A stretch of 64,000 nucleotides of DNA from Lysinibacillus boronitolerans JCM 21713 = 10a = NBRC 103108 (GCF_000772935.1 NZ_JPVR01000081.1:1-64000); one strand, 5' to 3'; positions 47,022 to 56,152 are shown, numbered from the stretch's first letter. Program-made: numbers and translations. Notes: a model not told the origin generated them from the sequence alone.

Positions 47022-47759
47022 ATGAAACAAAATATTTATGATAATCCGATATTTTTTCATCACTACAAGACATTGAGACAAAAAGCATCTAATTATAACC
47101 ATCTTTTGGAGCAGCCCACGATGAAGGCTTTACTTCCACCTTTGACAAATTTACAGATACTCGATATTGGCTGTGGTATGGGGGATTTCGCCAAGTATTG
47201 TATCGACCATCAAGCCAAGCATGTAACCGCATTAGATGTTTCGAAGAATATGCTGTCCATCGCCAAACAGGAGCATGCCCACCAACAAATTGACTATCAG
47301 CTACAGGCAATCGAGGATTATGAAGCCCCTACGGATAGCTTTGATTGTATAACCAGCTCCCTATCTCTTCATTATGTCAAAGATTTCGATGCGGTCATTG
47401 GTCAAATTGCTCGTATGCTACGTCCTAATGGTGTATTTATTTTCTCTGTGGAGCATCCTATTGCTACAGCTCGTCATACAACGGATGGTAATTGGGTATA
47501 TGATGACAATCATCACCGTTTGCACTATGCTGTGGATCATTATCAGGATGAAGGCTCGCGTAAGCAAACATGGTTGGTGGAGGGTGTTGTCAAATACCAT
47601 CGCACCATAGCGACGCTGGTCAATACATTGATTGCCCATGGGTTAACGATTGAGAAAATCGTAGAACCAATTCCAACCCAAGAAGCCATTCAACAGCTTC
47701 CTTCTATTGAAAAGGAACTACGCAGGCCATCCTTTATATTCATCAAAGCAAAAAAATAA
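47022..47759 (+). CDS. Class I SAM-dependent methyltransferase
   Basis: A 245-residue methyltransferase with the SAM-binding loop ILDIGCGMGDFAKYC (about residues 45-60), the acidic motif TALDVSKNML and the SLSLHYVKD post-I region. It resembles small-molecule (UbiE/BioC-like) methyltransferases; the substrate is unknown. The start at 47022 follows CTGGAGG; the frame extends to 46971 without a site. Confidence 0.87.
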   Translation: MKQNIYDNPIFFHHYKTLRQKASNYNHLLEQPTMKALLPPLTNLQILDIGCGMGDFAKYCIDHQAKHVTALDVSKNMLSIAKQEHAHQQIDYQLQAIEDYEAPTDSFDCITSSLSLHYVKDFDAVIGQIARMLRPNGVFIFSVEHPIATARHTTDGNWVYDDNHHRLHYAVDHYQDEGSRKQTWLVEGVVKYHRTIATLVNTLIAHGLTIEKIVEPIPTQEAIQQLPSIEKELRRPSFIFIKAKK

Positions 47760-47763
47760 ACGA

Positions 47764-47797
47764 AAGCCTCACCCTACTTCTGTGGTGAGGCTTGTTT
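47764..47797. terminator. Bidirectional terminator
   Basis: AAGCCTCACC and GGTGAGGCTT form a 10-bp stem between the methyltransferase gene and the convergent acetyltransferase gene. Confidence 0.87.
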
Positions 47798-48208
47798 CAT
47801 ATAAATAATTTCTGGGTCTCCCTCATCCAAGTTGTCAATAAAACCGCTTTTGACAAAGCCTAGGTTATGAAAAAGCTGGTGCATACGCCTATTGGATTGA
47901 TTTGTAGAGGAGAAAACCTTTGCTGTTTGAGCCCTTTGGATATAAGTGGTCATTAAGGCAGATGCAATCCCCTTTCTGCGCTCGGACGGCCTGACAATGA
48001 CTAAGGAAATAAAGCTATAGCCAAAAAAGTCATTGCTAAATAGCAGAAACCCTAAAATGGTATCGGCGGATTGGTAGAGCAAACAGCGTTTCTCTTTGAT
48101 AGCTTGCTGAATTTCTTCCGCTCTGGATGAATCTCCAATCACTTCTTGATCGATTGTACAAAGTGCTTGTAAATGCTCCATTCTTGCTTCGATTATATGA
48201 TGGCTCAA
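47774..48208 (-). CDS. GNAT-family acetyltransferase
   Basis: A 144-residue GNAT protein with the acetyl-CoA loop RPSERRKGIASALM and the C-terminal NLGFVKSGFID. The start is a TTG at 48208 after AAGGAGG, overlapping the preceding acetyltransferase gene by 4 bp. Third gene of a tightly packed three-gene unit. Substrate unknown. Confidence 0.87.
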   Translation of the reverse strand: MSHHIIEARMEHLQALCTIDQEVIGDSSRAEEIQQAIKEKRCLLYQSADTILGFLLFSNDFFGYSFISLVIVRPSERRKGIASALMTTYIQRAQTAKVFSSTNQSNRRMHQLFHNLGFVKSGFIDNLDEGDPEIIYMKQASPQK

Positions 48209-48693
48209 TTTTCAACCTCCTTCATATAATAGCTCATCACCTTTAGCTCCTCTCGAAGTCCCATTGCCTGTCTGCCTTCATCGACAAAGCCACATCGCTT
48301 ATAAAGTTCTTGAGCCGCTCTATTTGGCACATTGACCCCAAGCACCAGCTCATTGATGTGTGGGAAATGCTTGCGCACAAAGTCAAGCAATAATTGGAGC
48401 GCTGTCTTGGCATAGCCTTTGCCCTGCTCATAAAAATCAGTGGAAAAGGAACGGATTAATAGCGCCTGTTCATTGGAGGAGTAAGGCGTCACCCCTTCTT
48501 TTTCATGTAAGACAAAGAAAGTGACTAGCTTGTTGCCGTCCATTGCTAAAATGGCGTGCCTACTATTATCCTGCTTAGCAAGTGCAATGCTTTCCTTTGG
48601 AGACTTTGTATAGCGTAGCTGCTCTTCTGTTAACGTGTATTGTTCTACTAAATTTTGTGCTTTGTCCTCATAGAACACCAGTAGCATCGTCAC
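48205..48693 (-). CDS. GNAT-family acetyltransferase
   Basis: A 162-residue GNAT protein with a YEQGKGYAKTALQLLL acetyl-CoA loop and RAAQELYKRCGFVDEGR near the end. The GTG start overlaps the stop of the SMI1/KNR4-type gene by 4 bp, and its stop overlaps the next gene, so the three are translated as a unit. Substrate unknown. Confidence 0.88.
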   Translation of the reverse strand: MTMLLVFYEDKAQNLVEQYTLTEEQLRYTKSPKESIALAKQDNSRHAILAMDGNKLVTFFVLHEKEGVTPYSSNEQALLIRSFSTDFYEQGKGYAKTALQLLLDFVRKHFPHINELVLGVNVPNRAAQELYKRCGFVDEGRQAMGLREELKVMSYYMKEVEN

Positions 48694-49277
48694 TCAAATT
48701 CCTCCTCGTATATAGCGGTAAATTCATAGTCTCCCTCTATAAGTTGCTGTAAATAATCCTCAAACGAAGCGGCAATCACCTCAAAGCTATCAGGATCATG
48801 CACATAACGAACCACCTGACCAACTTGCCCCGCTTCATTTGGCGTAAAATCAATATATAGGCTTGATGTGCCACCATTATTCATACAATCCGCAAAGCAT
48901 AGCCGGTCATTTAACGGGACATGCATATTAATCTTTTCATCTACTTCAACATACGCTAAAAATTCCTGATAGCGTTCATAAATCGTTTCACGTTGGTCAT
49001 GGTAATCTTTCACGATTTGCTCCACCGATTTAAGATAATACGGGTAATCCCCTAAATCAGAGCCCAGCACTAGAACACATATCGTTTCTTGCCCATGCTG
49101 ACAATAATATGTACCATTGACATCCTGTAATAGCTCAATCAAAGCTTGCGGGCACTTCGGAAATACTTCTAACAAGGCCTGAATTTGTGCATCTGAAGCA
49201 CCAAAAGCCTGTTGTAATTGTTGCTGCTCTTCTTGTGGTAAGTATTGTAATAAATTCGCGAAGTAAGGTGTGCGCAT
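48690..49277 (-). CDS. SMI1/KNR4 (SUKH)-family protein
   Basis: A 195-residue acidic cytoplasmic protein. The central VLVLGSDLGDYPYYLKS and the C-terminal FEDYLQQLIEGDYEF helix are typical of SMI1/KNR4 (SUKH) proteins, many of which are immunity proteins to polymorphic toxins. No toxin gene is adjacent, so an immunity role is only possible. First gene of the unit with two acetyltransferases. Confidence 0.8.
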   Translation of the reverse strand: MRTPYFANLLQYLPQEEQQQLQQAFGASDAQIQALLEVFPKCPQALIELLQDVNGTYYCQHGQETICVLVLGSDLGDYPYYLKSVEQIVKDYHDQRETIYERYQEFLAYVEVDEKINMHVPLNDRLCFADCMNNGGTSSLYIDFTPNEAGQVGQVVRYVHDPDSFEVIAASFEDYLQQLIEGDYEFTAIYEEEFE

Positions 49278-49383
49278 CTTAATCCCTCTCTCTCTTTAAC
49301 TATGACATATTTTAACATAATTTCTTCCATTCTCTTCGTCCTTCATGCTACTATGGTAGTATTCACAAAAAAGGGGTGGGTTT

Positions 49384-49440
49384 ATGAGTGTGAAAGATGC
49401 AGTAGACGTGAAAGTATTACGAACAATCGTAGGGTTGTAA
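49384..49440 (+). CDS. Possible 18-residue leader peptide
   Basis: AAGGGGTGG precedes an ATG that opens 18 codons (MSVKDAVDVKVLRTIVGL) and stops 37 nt before the next gene. Its last codons (AGGGTTG) can pair with CAGCCCT; that segment's CCCTT can instead pair with the AAGGG of the next gene's ribosome site. The two hairpins exclude each other, the usual layout of translational attenuation. Confidence 0.45.
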   Translation: MSVKDAVDVKVLRTIVGL

Positions 49441-49477
49441 CGCTACTTGCAGCCCTTAAACAAGGGAGAATACAATA

Positions 49478-50029
49478 ATGGAACACTATTTGAAAACATT
49501 TTTAACAGGTCAATCGATCACTTTACAGCAAATGACTGCTACTGACCTAGAGGCTTTTATAGCAATCGAAAGCGAAATCACCTCTTTGCTACTTGCTAAT
49601 GATGAAATTCCCTTTCCACAAACTATAGAGGATCACACCGCATTCTTTAACAGTATCAGTGGGAAGAAGGAGGAATACTTTTTTGGCATCTATGAAAAAA
49701 CGTCACATCAGTTAATAGGCTCCTGTGGTGTTTATGCAGTGAATTGGCAAAATAGCACTTGCTCTGTGGGCATATCAATTGGGAAAGAGTGGCACGGCAA
49801 GGGCTATGGCACGGATGCAATGAAAACGCTCATTGATTTTATCTTCCAATATATCGCTGTTCAGAAAATCAAGCTTCAGGTTTTTAGCTTTAACCCAGCA
49901 GCTATCCGCTCCTATGAAAAATGTGGTTTCACAAAAGAAGGCATTTTACGCCAAGAAATTTTCCGCTTCGGTACATTCCATGACGTGGTATTATTTGGCC
50001 TCTTACGCTCCGAATGGGAGAGGAAATAA
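49478..50029 (+). CDS. GNAT-family acetyltransferase (RimJ/RimL-like)
   Basis: A 183-residue acetyltransferase of the RimJ/RimL type: VGISIGKEWHGKGYGTDAMKTLIDF holds the acetyl-CoA loop, and NPAAIRSYEKCGFTKEG follows. Members acetylate protein N-termini, amino sugars or drugs; which applies here is unknown. AAGGGAG precedes the start and may be masked by a hairpin with the upstream short ORF. Confidence 0.9.
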   Translation: MEHYLKTFLTGQSITLQQMTATDLEAFIAIESEITSLLLANDEIPFPQTIEDHTAFFNSISGKKEEYFFGIYEKTSHQLIGSCGVYAVNWQNSTCSVGISIGKEWHGKGYGTDAMKTLIDFIFQYIAVQKIKLQVFSFNPAAIRSYEKCGFTKEGILRQEIFRFGTFHDVVLFGLLRSEWERK

Positions 50030-50043
50030 CTGAATAGCACAAC

Positions 50044-50075
50044 AGAGATACTATGATTACTGTAGTATCTCTTTT
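50044..50075. terminator. Terminator between convergent genes
   Basis: AGAGATACTA and TAGTATCTCT form a 10-bp stem followed by TTTTCTTTT. Confidence 0.87.
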
Positions 50076-50082
50076 CTTTTGT

Positions 50083-50640
50083 TCAGTCCTCTTGCCACAC
50101 GCGTACTACTTCCTGTAAGGATAGCCCTTGAAAGGTTAATCGATAGATATCTGGCATACTTAACGTTTGCCAAAATGCATAATCATACTGGGCATCAAAA
50201 TAGTGCATCATCAATGCCATGATATTGCCATGTGTACCGATAACGACAGACTCCTCTGGATGAGCAAGAAGGATGTTGCGCAAACTTGGAATAGCGCGAG
50301 CCGTCGCCTGTTGATTGGACTCTCCACCCGCCCATGCAAAGCTTGGCTCATGCCACACCCGTAGAACTGCTGCATGAAAATCCTCCAGCTTCCCAGTAGA
50401 AAGCTGTCGCTCTTTTAAGCCATCTATCGTTTGGACGGGTAAGTGACGAGCCTGTGCAATCCCCTCCACTGTTTGAATGGCTCTTCGATAGGGGCTAGCA
50501 TAAACCGCATCGATTCGTTGATGCTTCAAAAGATTTGTGACACGCTCTGTATCCCTTTGTCCCTGAGCAGATAGTGGACGATGATATTCATCCTCTGAAT
50601 AATGGGCATGTGCATGTCTAACAAAATAAATTTCAGTCAT
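50083..50640 (-). CDS. Histidine phosphatase family protein
   Basis: A 185-residue phosphoglycerate-mutase-like phosphatase: the catalytic RHA triad in YFVRHAHAHY (the usual RHG with Ala), ASPYRRAIQT, and the second catalytic His in VIGTHGN. Substrate unknown; such proteins act on sugar phosphates, nucleotides or phosphoproteins. The start follows AGAGGAG. Confidence 0.9.
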   Translation of the reverse strand: MTEIYFVRHAHAHYSEDEYHRPLSAQGQRDTERVTNLLKHQRIDAVYASPYRRAIQTVEGIAQARHLPVQTIDGLKERQLSTGKLEDFHAAVLRVWHEPSFAWAGGESNQQATARAIPSLRNILLAHPEESVVIGTHGNIMALMMHYFDAQYDYAFWQTLSMPDIYRLTFQGLSLQEVVRVWQED

Positions 50641-50857
50641 CTGCTTCTCCTCTTTAATGTTTAGCTAAATGAACCTTCCAAATTGCAGGGCATATGTTTT
50701 GATATAGCGCTGACTCCCAATGGAAATTTCCAGTTGAACGCCCTGTAAATCAGAGATGCTCGATTCATTAATAGAGCTATTCGATCAAAAAATCTATAAT
50801 GAAATACGTAAGTGAATTCGCTCAAACAATTCTTTTCTGGGGAATGCATCATGGCTA

Positions 50858-51058
50858 TCAGTCATTGCATATCATGCATCCATACGAGGTTCCCACTAAC
50901 TCAATCAGAATGAGCAGCATTTCCTCTGGCGAAAAAATCTGCAAATGATGAATCTCTCCATCGTTTAAAAAAGCTTGATCGTCCTCTCTTTTTTCCAAAG
51001 ATAAATTCGCTACATGGCTAAGTTCAGTTGATGTCGTCTCAAGCAATGATCGAATCAA
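50858..51058 (-). CDS. Small unknown protein (66 residues)
   Basis: The start is a TTG at 51058 about 8 nt after AAAGGTG. The product is acidic and helix-rich (IRSLLETTSTELSHVANLSL; FSPEEMLLILIELVGTSYG) and looks protein-like, without a recognised family. The adjacent frame at 50661-50852 is not supported. Confidence 0.45.
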   Translation of the reverse strand: MIRSLLETTSTELSHVANLSLEKREDDQAFLNDGEIHHLQIFSPEEMLLILIELVGTSYGCMICND

Positions 51059-51584
51059 TTATTTTCACCTTTTGCTTCATCCCCTCTTATCCATTATTCC
51101 ATTAATTTCAAAAATTCTCAACATTTCACCATAGACAATGAAATGTCCCCATTTCTAAACAACAAAAAAGGGAATTTGCTAAAATGTGACAAGATATGAA
51201 TGCCATGCTTAATTATCGAAAAATTCAATCTATAATCACAACTTTTTTCTTAGTATAAAAGACTTAACACTTCTCTTTTTTCCCCTTAATATTTTCTAAA
51301 ACTAAGAAAGTGAATAACCCTATCCAGCGCATGAATAGGGTTTTAAGTCATGTATTAAATTCAATAAAAGGGAAATTTAACAGTATTTTTTATCTATAAT
51401 CATCAAATATTTTTAATCAAGCTTATTAGGATGAAGTACCTTATCTATGACTAAATTACGAATTTGAGAAACGATACACAATATGACATTTTTTTTAATA
51501 TAAGTGATATACAATGAAAAAGTTGAATCGAGGTCATAGAAATTTATTTCAAGAATATGGATAAAAAATTAGGAGGAAAATATC
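51059..51584. other. Noncoding stretch with an isolated hairpin
   Basis: No gene seen. At 51316-51344 AACCCTAT and ATAGGGTT pair and are followed by TTTT, an isolated terminator-like hairpin with no gene in front of it. Confidence 0.5.
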
Positions 51585-51755
51585 TTGGTTAACTTATTAC
51601 TTAAACAATTCTTGAAGGCGGAAATTGAGATCAAACGAAGAATTATGTATAAAAAAGCAAAGGATCTTGGTTTCACCCACCCTATTGTAGTAGATTACAG
51701 TCAAGAATTGGATGTCTTACTTAATAGATATTTAAAGCAAGCACAAGCTTCCTAA
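51585..51755 (+). CDS. Spo0E-family aspartyl-phosphate phosphatase
   Basis: A 56-residue two-helix protein with the family motif SQELDVLLNRY preceded by IKRRIMYKKAKDLGFTHPIVV. Spo0E proteins dephosphorylate Spo0A~P and delay sporulation. The start is a TTG at 51585 after AGGAGG. Its presence marks a spore-forming host. Confidence 0.9.
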   Translation: MVNLLLKQFLKAEIEIKRRIMYKKAKDLGFTHPIVVDYSQELDVLLNRYLKQAQAS

Positions 51756-51792
51756 TCATAACGAGGCATATAATAGAAGAAAGAATAGATAT

Positions 51793-51829
51793 GATAAAGC
51801 CAGGCCATGTTTTATTGGCTGGTTTTATC
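51793..51829 (+). terminator. Putative terminator of the spo0E-like gene
   Basis: GATAAAGCCAG and CTGGTTTTATC pair over 11 bp (one G-U). There is no T run after the stem, so the assignment is tentative. Confidence 0.5.
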
Positions 51830-51927
51830 GGGGATGATACATGCATTCACCTAGCCATTTCTCAAAATGTATAGAGAATGAAAAAGTAGGCGATGTTTTT
51901 GATAAGAAAACATTTGGAGGTTGAATG

Positions 51928-52398
51928 ATGCACGTATTCATCTTAACTTTTATGGTTGTTTCCAAAATATTATTGCCACCTCAACATTCAGTAGACCATA
52001 CAACACCCACACTTTGCACACCAACTGAAATAAATACACTATATCAATACCCAAACAACCAATTTCAATCGTTTCGTGATGAGGACAAATTTTATCAGCA
52101 GCTTAATCGTGCGATTTATGAGGAATATGCCAATGCTTCATTGAATATTCGTCAAAAGATGGCTTTTAAAGATGTAGCAAATGCGACAAAACGTTTTTAT
52201 TTACAAACAGATGGTAAACAGGAAACAATAGACCTCTCTCAACATACTTTTATTCATCCCAATCGACAAGTTTATTTTTTAGCATCCTTTCAGCACAATA
52301 CCGATGAATCCTATCGCAAATTTCTTGTCATCGACGCTGAAACAGAAGAAGTAATACTGGGACATTCGCTTTTTCAAGAAAGTTCCAAGCACCTTTAA
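51928..52398 (+). CDS. Secreted or anchored protein of unknown function
   Basis: A 156-residue product with an N-terminal hydrophobic segment (about residues 3-16), short for a signal peptide, then a soluble domain containing RDEDKFYQQLNRAIYEEYAN and a C-terminal beta-rich part. Two ATGs (51925, 51928) follow GGAGG; 51928 has the better spacing. No family recognised. Confidence 0.65.
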   Translation: MHVFILTFMVVSKILLPPQHSVDHTTPTLCTPTEINTLYQYPNNQFQSFRDEDKFYQQLNRAIYEEYANASLNIRQKMAFKDVANATKRFYLQTDGKQETIDLSQHTFIHPNRQVYFLASFQHNTDESYRKFLVIDAETEEVILGHSLFQESSKHL

Positions 52399-52472
52399 TT
52401 CATTGTATGCACACCATGTAGATTCTAGTAGTCATTTCAAAAAAATAGAAGTAAAAATTTTTTAACAATTGA

Positions 52473-52512
52473 AAAGCTTGCGATGAATGACGAATATTCA
52501 TCGCAAGCTTTC
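52473..52512. terminator. Bidirectional terminator
   Basis: AAAGCTTGCGATGAA and TTCATCGCAAGCTTT form a 15-bp stem between the convergent secreted-protein gene and thrS. Confidence 0.93.
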
Positions 52513-52522
52513 TTTACTTGAA

Positions 52523-54439
52523 TTAAGTTAAACTTTTTTGTTGAATGGCTGCTGTGACTTCTTCTATTAATTGCTGTAGTGACTTATCAATAGAGTTTTG
52601 CTGACCATGTCTGCGAACAGCTACAGTTTGGCTGGCAACCTCACGATCCCCGATAACCACAATATAGGGTATTTTTTGCAATTGGGCTTCCCGTATCTTT
52701 TTACCGAGCTTTTCTTCGCGATCATCTAATTGCACACGGATTTGTGCCTGTTGTAAAGCTTCAACAACTTGCTTGGCATAGCCTTGATGTGCCTCTGCTA
52801 CCCCAATAACTTGCACTTGCTGTGGTGCCAGCCAAGTTGGGAATGCACCGCCAAAATGCTCGATTAAAATACCTAAGAAGCGATCAATTGAGCCAAACAC
52901 TGCACGATGAATGACAACAGGTCTCACCCTTTCGTTGTGTTCATTAATATATGTTAAATCAAATTTCTCTGGTAGCTGGAAATCAAGCTGAACCGTTGCA
53001 CATTGATGACTGCGCTGAATTGCATCTTTAATATGGATGTCAATTTTCGGTCCATAGAAAGCTCCGTCCCCTGCATTAATTGTATAGGCAATACCTAAAT
53101 TGTTTAGGACATTTTCAAGTGCTGCTTCTGCTTGATCCCACAGTGCCAAATCACCCATATAATCATCTGGTCGTGTCGATAATTCAATCGTATAAGCAAA
53201 TCCAAAGACGTTGTACACTTCATCTATAATCTTTAAGGCCAACGCAATTTCATCCTCAATTTGCTGTGGTGTTGCAAAAATATGGGCATCATCCTGACAA
53301 AAAGTTCGTACACGTAATAGACCATTCAAGGCACCACTAAATTCATGTCGATGCACTTGCCCAAATTCCGCCATACGTATTGGTAAATCTCGATAGGAAT
53401 GTAAGGCATTTTTGAAAATCAGCATATGCCCTGGACAGTTCATCGGCTTTAAGGCAAAGCTTTGGTCATCCACCTGTGTGAAATACATATTGTCCTTATA
53501 ATGATCCCAGTGGCCCGATTGCTCCCATAGGCGTTGGTTCATCATGAGTGGTGTCCGTACTTCTCTATAGTCATATTTCGCTTGTAAATGTCGCAAATAC
53601 GATTCCAGTTCATTACGTAAAATTTGACCGTTTGCTAAATAGAAGGGCATGCCAGGTGCTTCCTCTGAAAACATAAATAAAGACAGCTCTTTTCCCAGCT
53701 TGCGATGATTCCGCTTTTCTGCTTCCTCCAAAAAGACAAAATGATCGTGAAGTTCTTCCTTTGTCGCAAAGGCAACGCCATAAATACGTTGAAGCATTTG
53801 ATTATTGCTATCACCTCGCCAGTAAGCGCCCGACACATGCATTAATTTAAAATGCTGTAATTTGCCTGTAGACGGGACATGTGGGCCACGACATAAATCG
53901 TAAAACTCCCCCTGCTCATATATCGTAACAAGCTCATTAGCAGGTATGGCCTCTAACAGCTCTAGCTTTAACGCATCATGGGCGAATAATTGCTTCGCTG
54001 CTTCACGTGAAACCTCACGTCTATGAATTGGAATATTTGCCTGTACAATTTGTTTCATTTTCTTTTCAATTTCCTGCAAATCACTCGGTGTCAGTGTATC
54101 AGCAATATCTATATCATAATAAAAGCCATTTTCAATGACTGGTCCTACTCCAAATTGTGCATGTGGATAAAGTCGTTTAATTGCCTGAGCTAATAAATGG
54201 GCTGTAGAATGGCGAATGACCTCGATGCCTTCCTTTGAGCTTGCATCGTACAATGTAATTTGTGCATCTTCCATAATCGGGCGCGTCAAATCAATGATGG
54301 TTCCGTTAACACTCCCTGCGACTGCCTTTTTACGAAGCGCTGGACGAATCGCTTGTGCAATATCGGTTAGTGTCACACCTTTTGGAAATGCTTGCTGTTG
54401 ACCATCTGGAAATTGAATGTGAATACGTTGATTTGACAT
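52523..54439 (-). CDS. thrS: Threonyl-tRNA synthetase
   Basis: Charges tRNA-Thr. The 638-residue protein is complete: TGS domain (residues 1-64), editing domain with HSTAHLLAQAIKRL and the CRGPHVP region, class II catalytic core (motif 2 MAEFGQVHRHEFSGAL, the zinc site with Cys in MNCPGHM, motif 3 GSIDRFLGILIEHF) and the C-terminal anticodon-binding domain. A T-box leader upstream makes expression respond to uncharged tRNA-Thr. Confidence 0.97.
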   Translation of the reverse strand: MSNQRIHIQFPDGQQQAFPKGVTLTDIAQAIRPALRKKAVAGSVNGTIIDLTRPIMEDAQITLYDASSKEGIEVIRHSTAHLLAQAIKRLYPHAQFGVGPVIENGFYYDIDIADTLTPSDLQEIEKKMKQIVQANIPIHRREVSREAAKQLFAHDALKLELLEAIPANELVTIYEQGEFYDLCRGPHVPSTGKLQHFKLMHVSGAYWRGDSNNQMLQRIYGVAFATKEELHDHFVFLEEAEKRNHRKLGKELSLFMFSEEAPGMPFYLANGQILRNELESYLRHLQAKYDYREVRTPLMMNQRLWEQSGHWDHYKDNMYFTQVDDQSFALKPMNCPGHMLIFKNALHSYRDLPIRMAEFGQVHRHEFSGALNGLLRVRTFCQDDAHIFATPQQIEDEIALALKIIDEVYNVFGFAYTIELSTRPDDYMGDLALWDQAEAALENVLNNLGIAYTINAGDGAFYGPKIDIHIKDAIQRSHQCATVQLDFQLPEKFDLTYINEHNERVRPVVIHRAVFGSIDRFLGILIEHFGGAFPTWLAPQQVQVIGVAEAHQGYAKQVVEALQQAQIRVQLDDREEKLGKKIREAQLQKIPYIVVIGDREVASQTVAVRRHGQQNSIDKSLQQLIEEVTAAIQQKSLT

Positions 54440-54498
54440 GTTCTCTACTCCTTTTTTAGTAATAAAATCAATTACACCTCAGCATAATTGTGTAGATA

Positions 54499-54760
54499 AA
54501 AAAACACATATCCGTCCCTACTAAGGGACGAGTATGTGTTGTTTACCCGTGGTTCCACCCAAATTCCCACTAGTTTATTAGCTAGTGGCTCATTGATTTT
54601 GCTATAACGTCGCAAAAAAACGGTGCAAGTTTCCAAGCACGGCTCCAAGGTAGTAAGATAGGATTACGACATTAGGAAGCTTGCAGCCAAGGCCTCCCTC
54701 TCTAAAAATGGTTAATCGAATCTATTGTCCTTATCATTGCCCATTTCATTTTTGTATGAA
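54499..54760 (-). promoter_or_regulatory. T-box leader of thrS
   Basis: Minus-strand RNA shows an AGAGAGGGAG stem I segment, the T-box antiterminator core GGGTGGAACCACG (around 54546-54560), and a terminator (54499-54541) in which ACACATA...GTCCCT pairs with AGGGAC...TATGTGT before seven T. A possible specifier ACC (Thr) lies in TTACTACCTTGG. Uncharged tRNA would favour the antiterminator. Confidence 0.92.
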
Positions 54761-54819
54761 ATTGTTAATTACTATAACGAATAGCGAATTCTTTGTCAAA
54801 CCCTAAAATAAGAAAGAAT

Positions 54820-55050
54820 TTAGCGATGGATTGGCAATGGGCGTTCTGGACGATGTACACAGTAGTGACAATGCGGGTCATCACATGCCGCCTCTTGCCA
54901 CTCATTACACATCGCACAAAAATAACTATCGAACGTGTCATCATAGATGATGGCATTTTGACAACTCGAGCATTGTTGATTTTTTTGAATCGTTCCGCTG
55001 ATTTCAAGGCCATCAATTACCACTATATCCTCGGGCTGTTCAATTCGCAT
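54820..55050 (-). CDS. Small cysteine-rich (zinc-ribbon-like) protein
   Basis: A 76-residue protein with CSSC (about residues 27-30), CAMC (about 45-48) and CDDPHCHYC (about 56-64), consistent with one or two zinc sites. The start follows AGGAGGT, strong evidence of translation. No wider family recognised. First gene after the thrS leader in a run of small minus-strand genes. Confidence 0.78.
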   Translation of the reverse strand: MRIEQPEDIVVIDGLEISGTIQKNQQCSSCQNAIIYDDTFDSYFCAMCNEWQEAACDDPHCHYCVHRPERPLPIHR

Positions 55051-55064
55051 TTTATTATTACCTC

Positions 55065-55421
55065 CTAATGATTTTTCACCTCTAAGGTCTCATCTCCAGC
55101 TTGCCATTCTACATGGATCAAAGGCTTTGTTTCTCGTTTAAAGATTTTCTCACTTTCTTTTTTTGTGAAGGAATAATAGCCATCTTTATTTAACTGAACA
55201 TCACTTAAATTTTTGGATTCTTTTGTCCCCTCAATCGTAATTTCTAAAGGCCCTAAATCATCATCATCTCCCAGATAAAATAAGCGCAAGCCCACCTCGC
55301 CATTACTATGATAGATGGCTTTCCAATGCTCACTTTTAGCGATATAATGTATCTCCTGCTCAGGGCTTTGACAAGCCGTCAATAGGATGACGAGGACAAG
55401 TGGAAGCATCCATTTTTTCAT
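55065..55421 (-). CDS. Small lipoprotein of unknown function
   Basis: A 118-residue predicted lipoprotein: basic start, hydrophobic stretch and lipobox LLTAC at about residues 13-17, followed by a beta-rich domain with GLRLFYLGDDDDLGPLEITIEG. The start follows GGGGGATG. No family recognised. Likely anchored to the outer membrane face. Confidence 0.78.
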   Translation of the reverse strand: MKKWMLPLVLVILLTACQSPEQEIHYIAKSEHWKAIYHSNGEVGLRLFYLGDDDDLGPLEITIEGTKESKNLSDVQLNKDGYYSFTKKESEKIFKRETKPLIHVEWQAGDETLEVKNH

Positions 55422-55432
55422 TCAACATCCCC

Positions 55433-56029
55433 CTAACCTTGTATGGTAACAGCCCATCCTGTAGGCTTTTCTTCAAAGACATCTTCGTATTCTGTAAAAA
55501 CAAAATGCAGTCCCCTTAAATCATCTGGCAAGGGTGGTGTCACCACGTACGTACTGCTTTCATGACCATTTGAGCCGCCTGTACCTTTACTTCGACATTC
55601 ATAGGACTCATCGATGTATAGGCCAAAATGATTTCGTTGTAATTTTTGCTGAATCGTTAGCTGTGGTTCTTGCTGCTCATCCCAATCGATTAATAATTGC
55701 ACTACACTTGCATTGTCATATTGACGAACATAAGAAACCGTATACAAACGCTCTCCCCCTTCTACCGTTTTCAACACAGGGATATAGTGACGGAAGCCTG
55801 TTGGTTCTACGTTTGATGTATAGTATTTTTCTGATTTAATCAATTGGAAGAACATCGCTAAAAAAGTGTCATCAAATCCATATTGCTTTGCCCATTTTGA
55901 AATGGTATCATCCGATGGAAAGCCTGGAGTATGAGCTGATTGCTCTTTTCGTTGCTGCAAAAGTGCACATATTTGCTCATCTAGTGTGACGAGCCTTGAA
56001 TCATAGTTTTTGCTATGTTGTTCGGACAT
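55433..56029 (-). CDS. Unknown 198-residue protein
   Basis: Soluble, acidic, without signal peptide. The N-terminal helix SRLVTLDEQICALLQQRKEQS resembles the first helix of AroQ chorismate mutases, but the catalytic pattern is absent, so I draw no functional conclusion. A beta-rich middle (YIPVLKTVEGGERLYTVSYVRQYDNASVVQLLIDW) follows. The start follows GGAGGATG. Confidence 0.68.
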   Translation of the reverse strand: MSEQHSKNYDSRLVTLDEQICALLQQRKEQSAHTPGFPSDDTISKWAKQYGFDDTFLAMFFQLIKSEKYYTSNVEPTGFRHYIPVLKTVEGGERLYTVSYVRQYDNASVVQLLIDWDEQQEPQLTIQQKLQRNHFGLYIDESYECRSKGTGGSNGHESSTYVVTPPLPDDLRGLHFVFTEYEDVFEEKPTGWAVTIQG

Positions 56030-56122
56030 CTACATCCTCCTTCCTCCTGCAAGTCCTTCTTCTTTCTATACGTTATTTTCCCCAATTGGTTCCATATACA
56101 ACCTATTTTTACTTGTAAATAC

Positions 56123-56152
56123 AAAAAAGCTATCCAATCCATTGGATAGCTA
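56123..56152 (-). terminator. Terminator of the 168-residue protein gene
   Basis: AGCTATCCAA and TTGGATAGCT form a 10-bp stem; T6 follows on the minus strand. Confidence 0.87.

Noticed and set aside
50661-50852. 63-codon minus-strand frame
   Set aside because: No ribosome site and a composition unlike the neighbouring genes.
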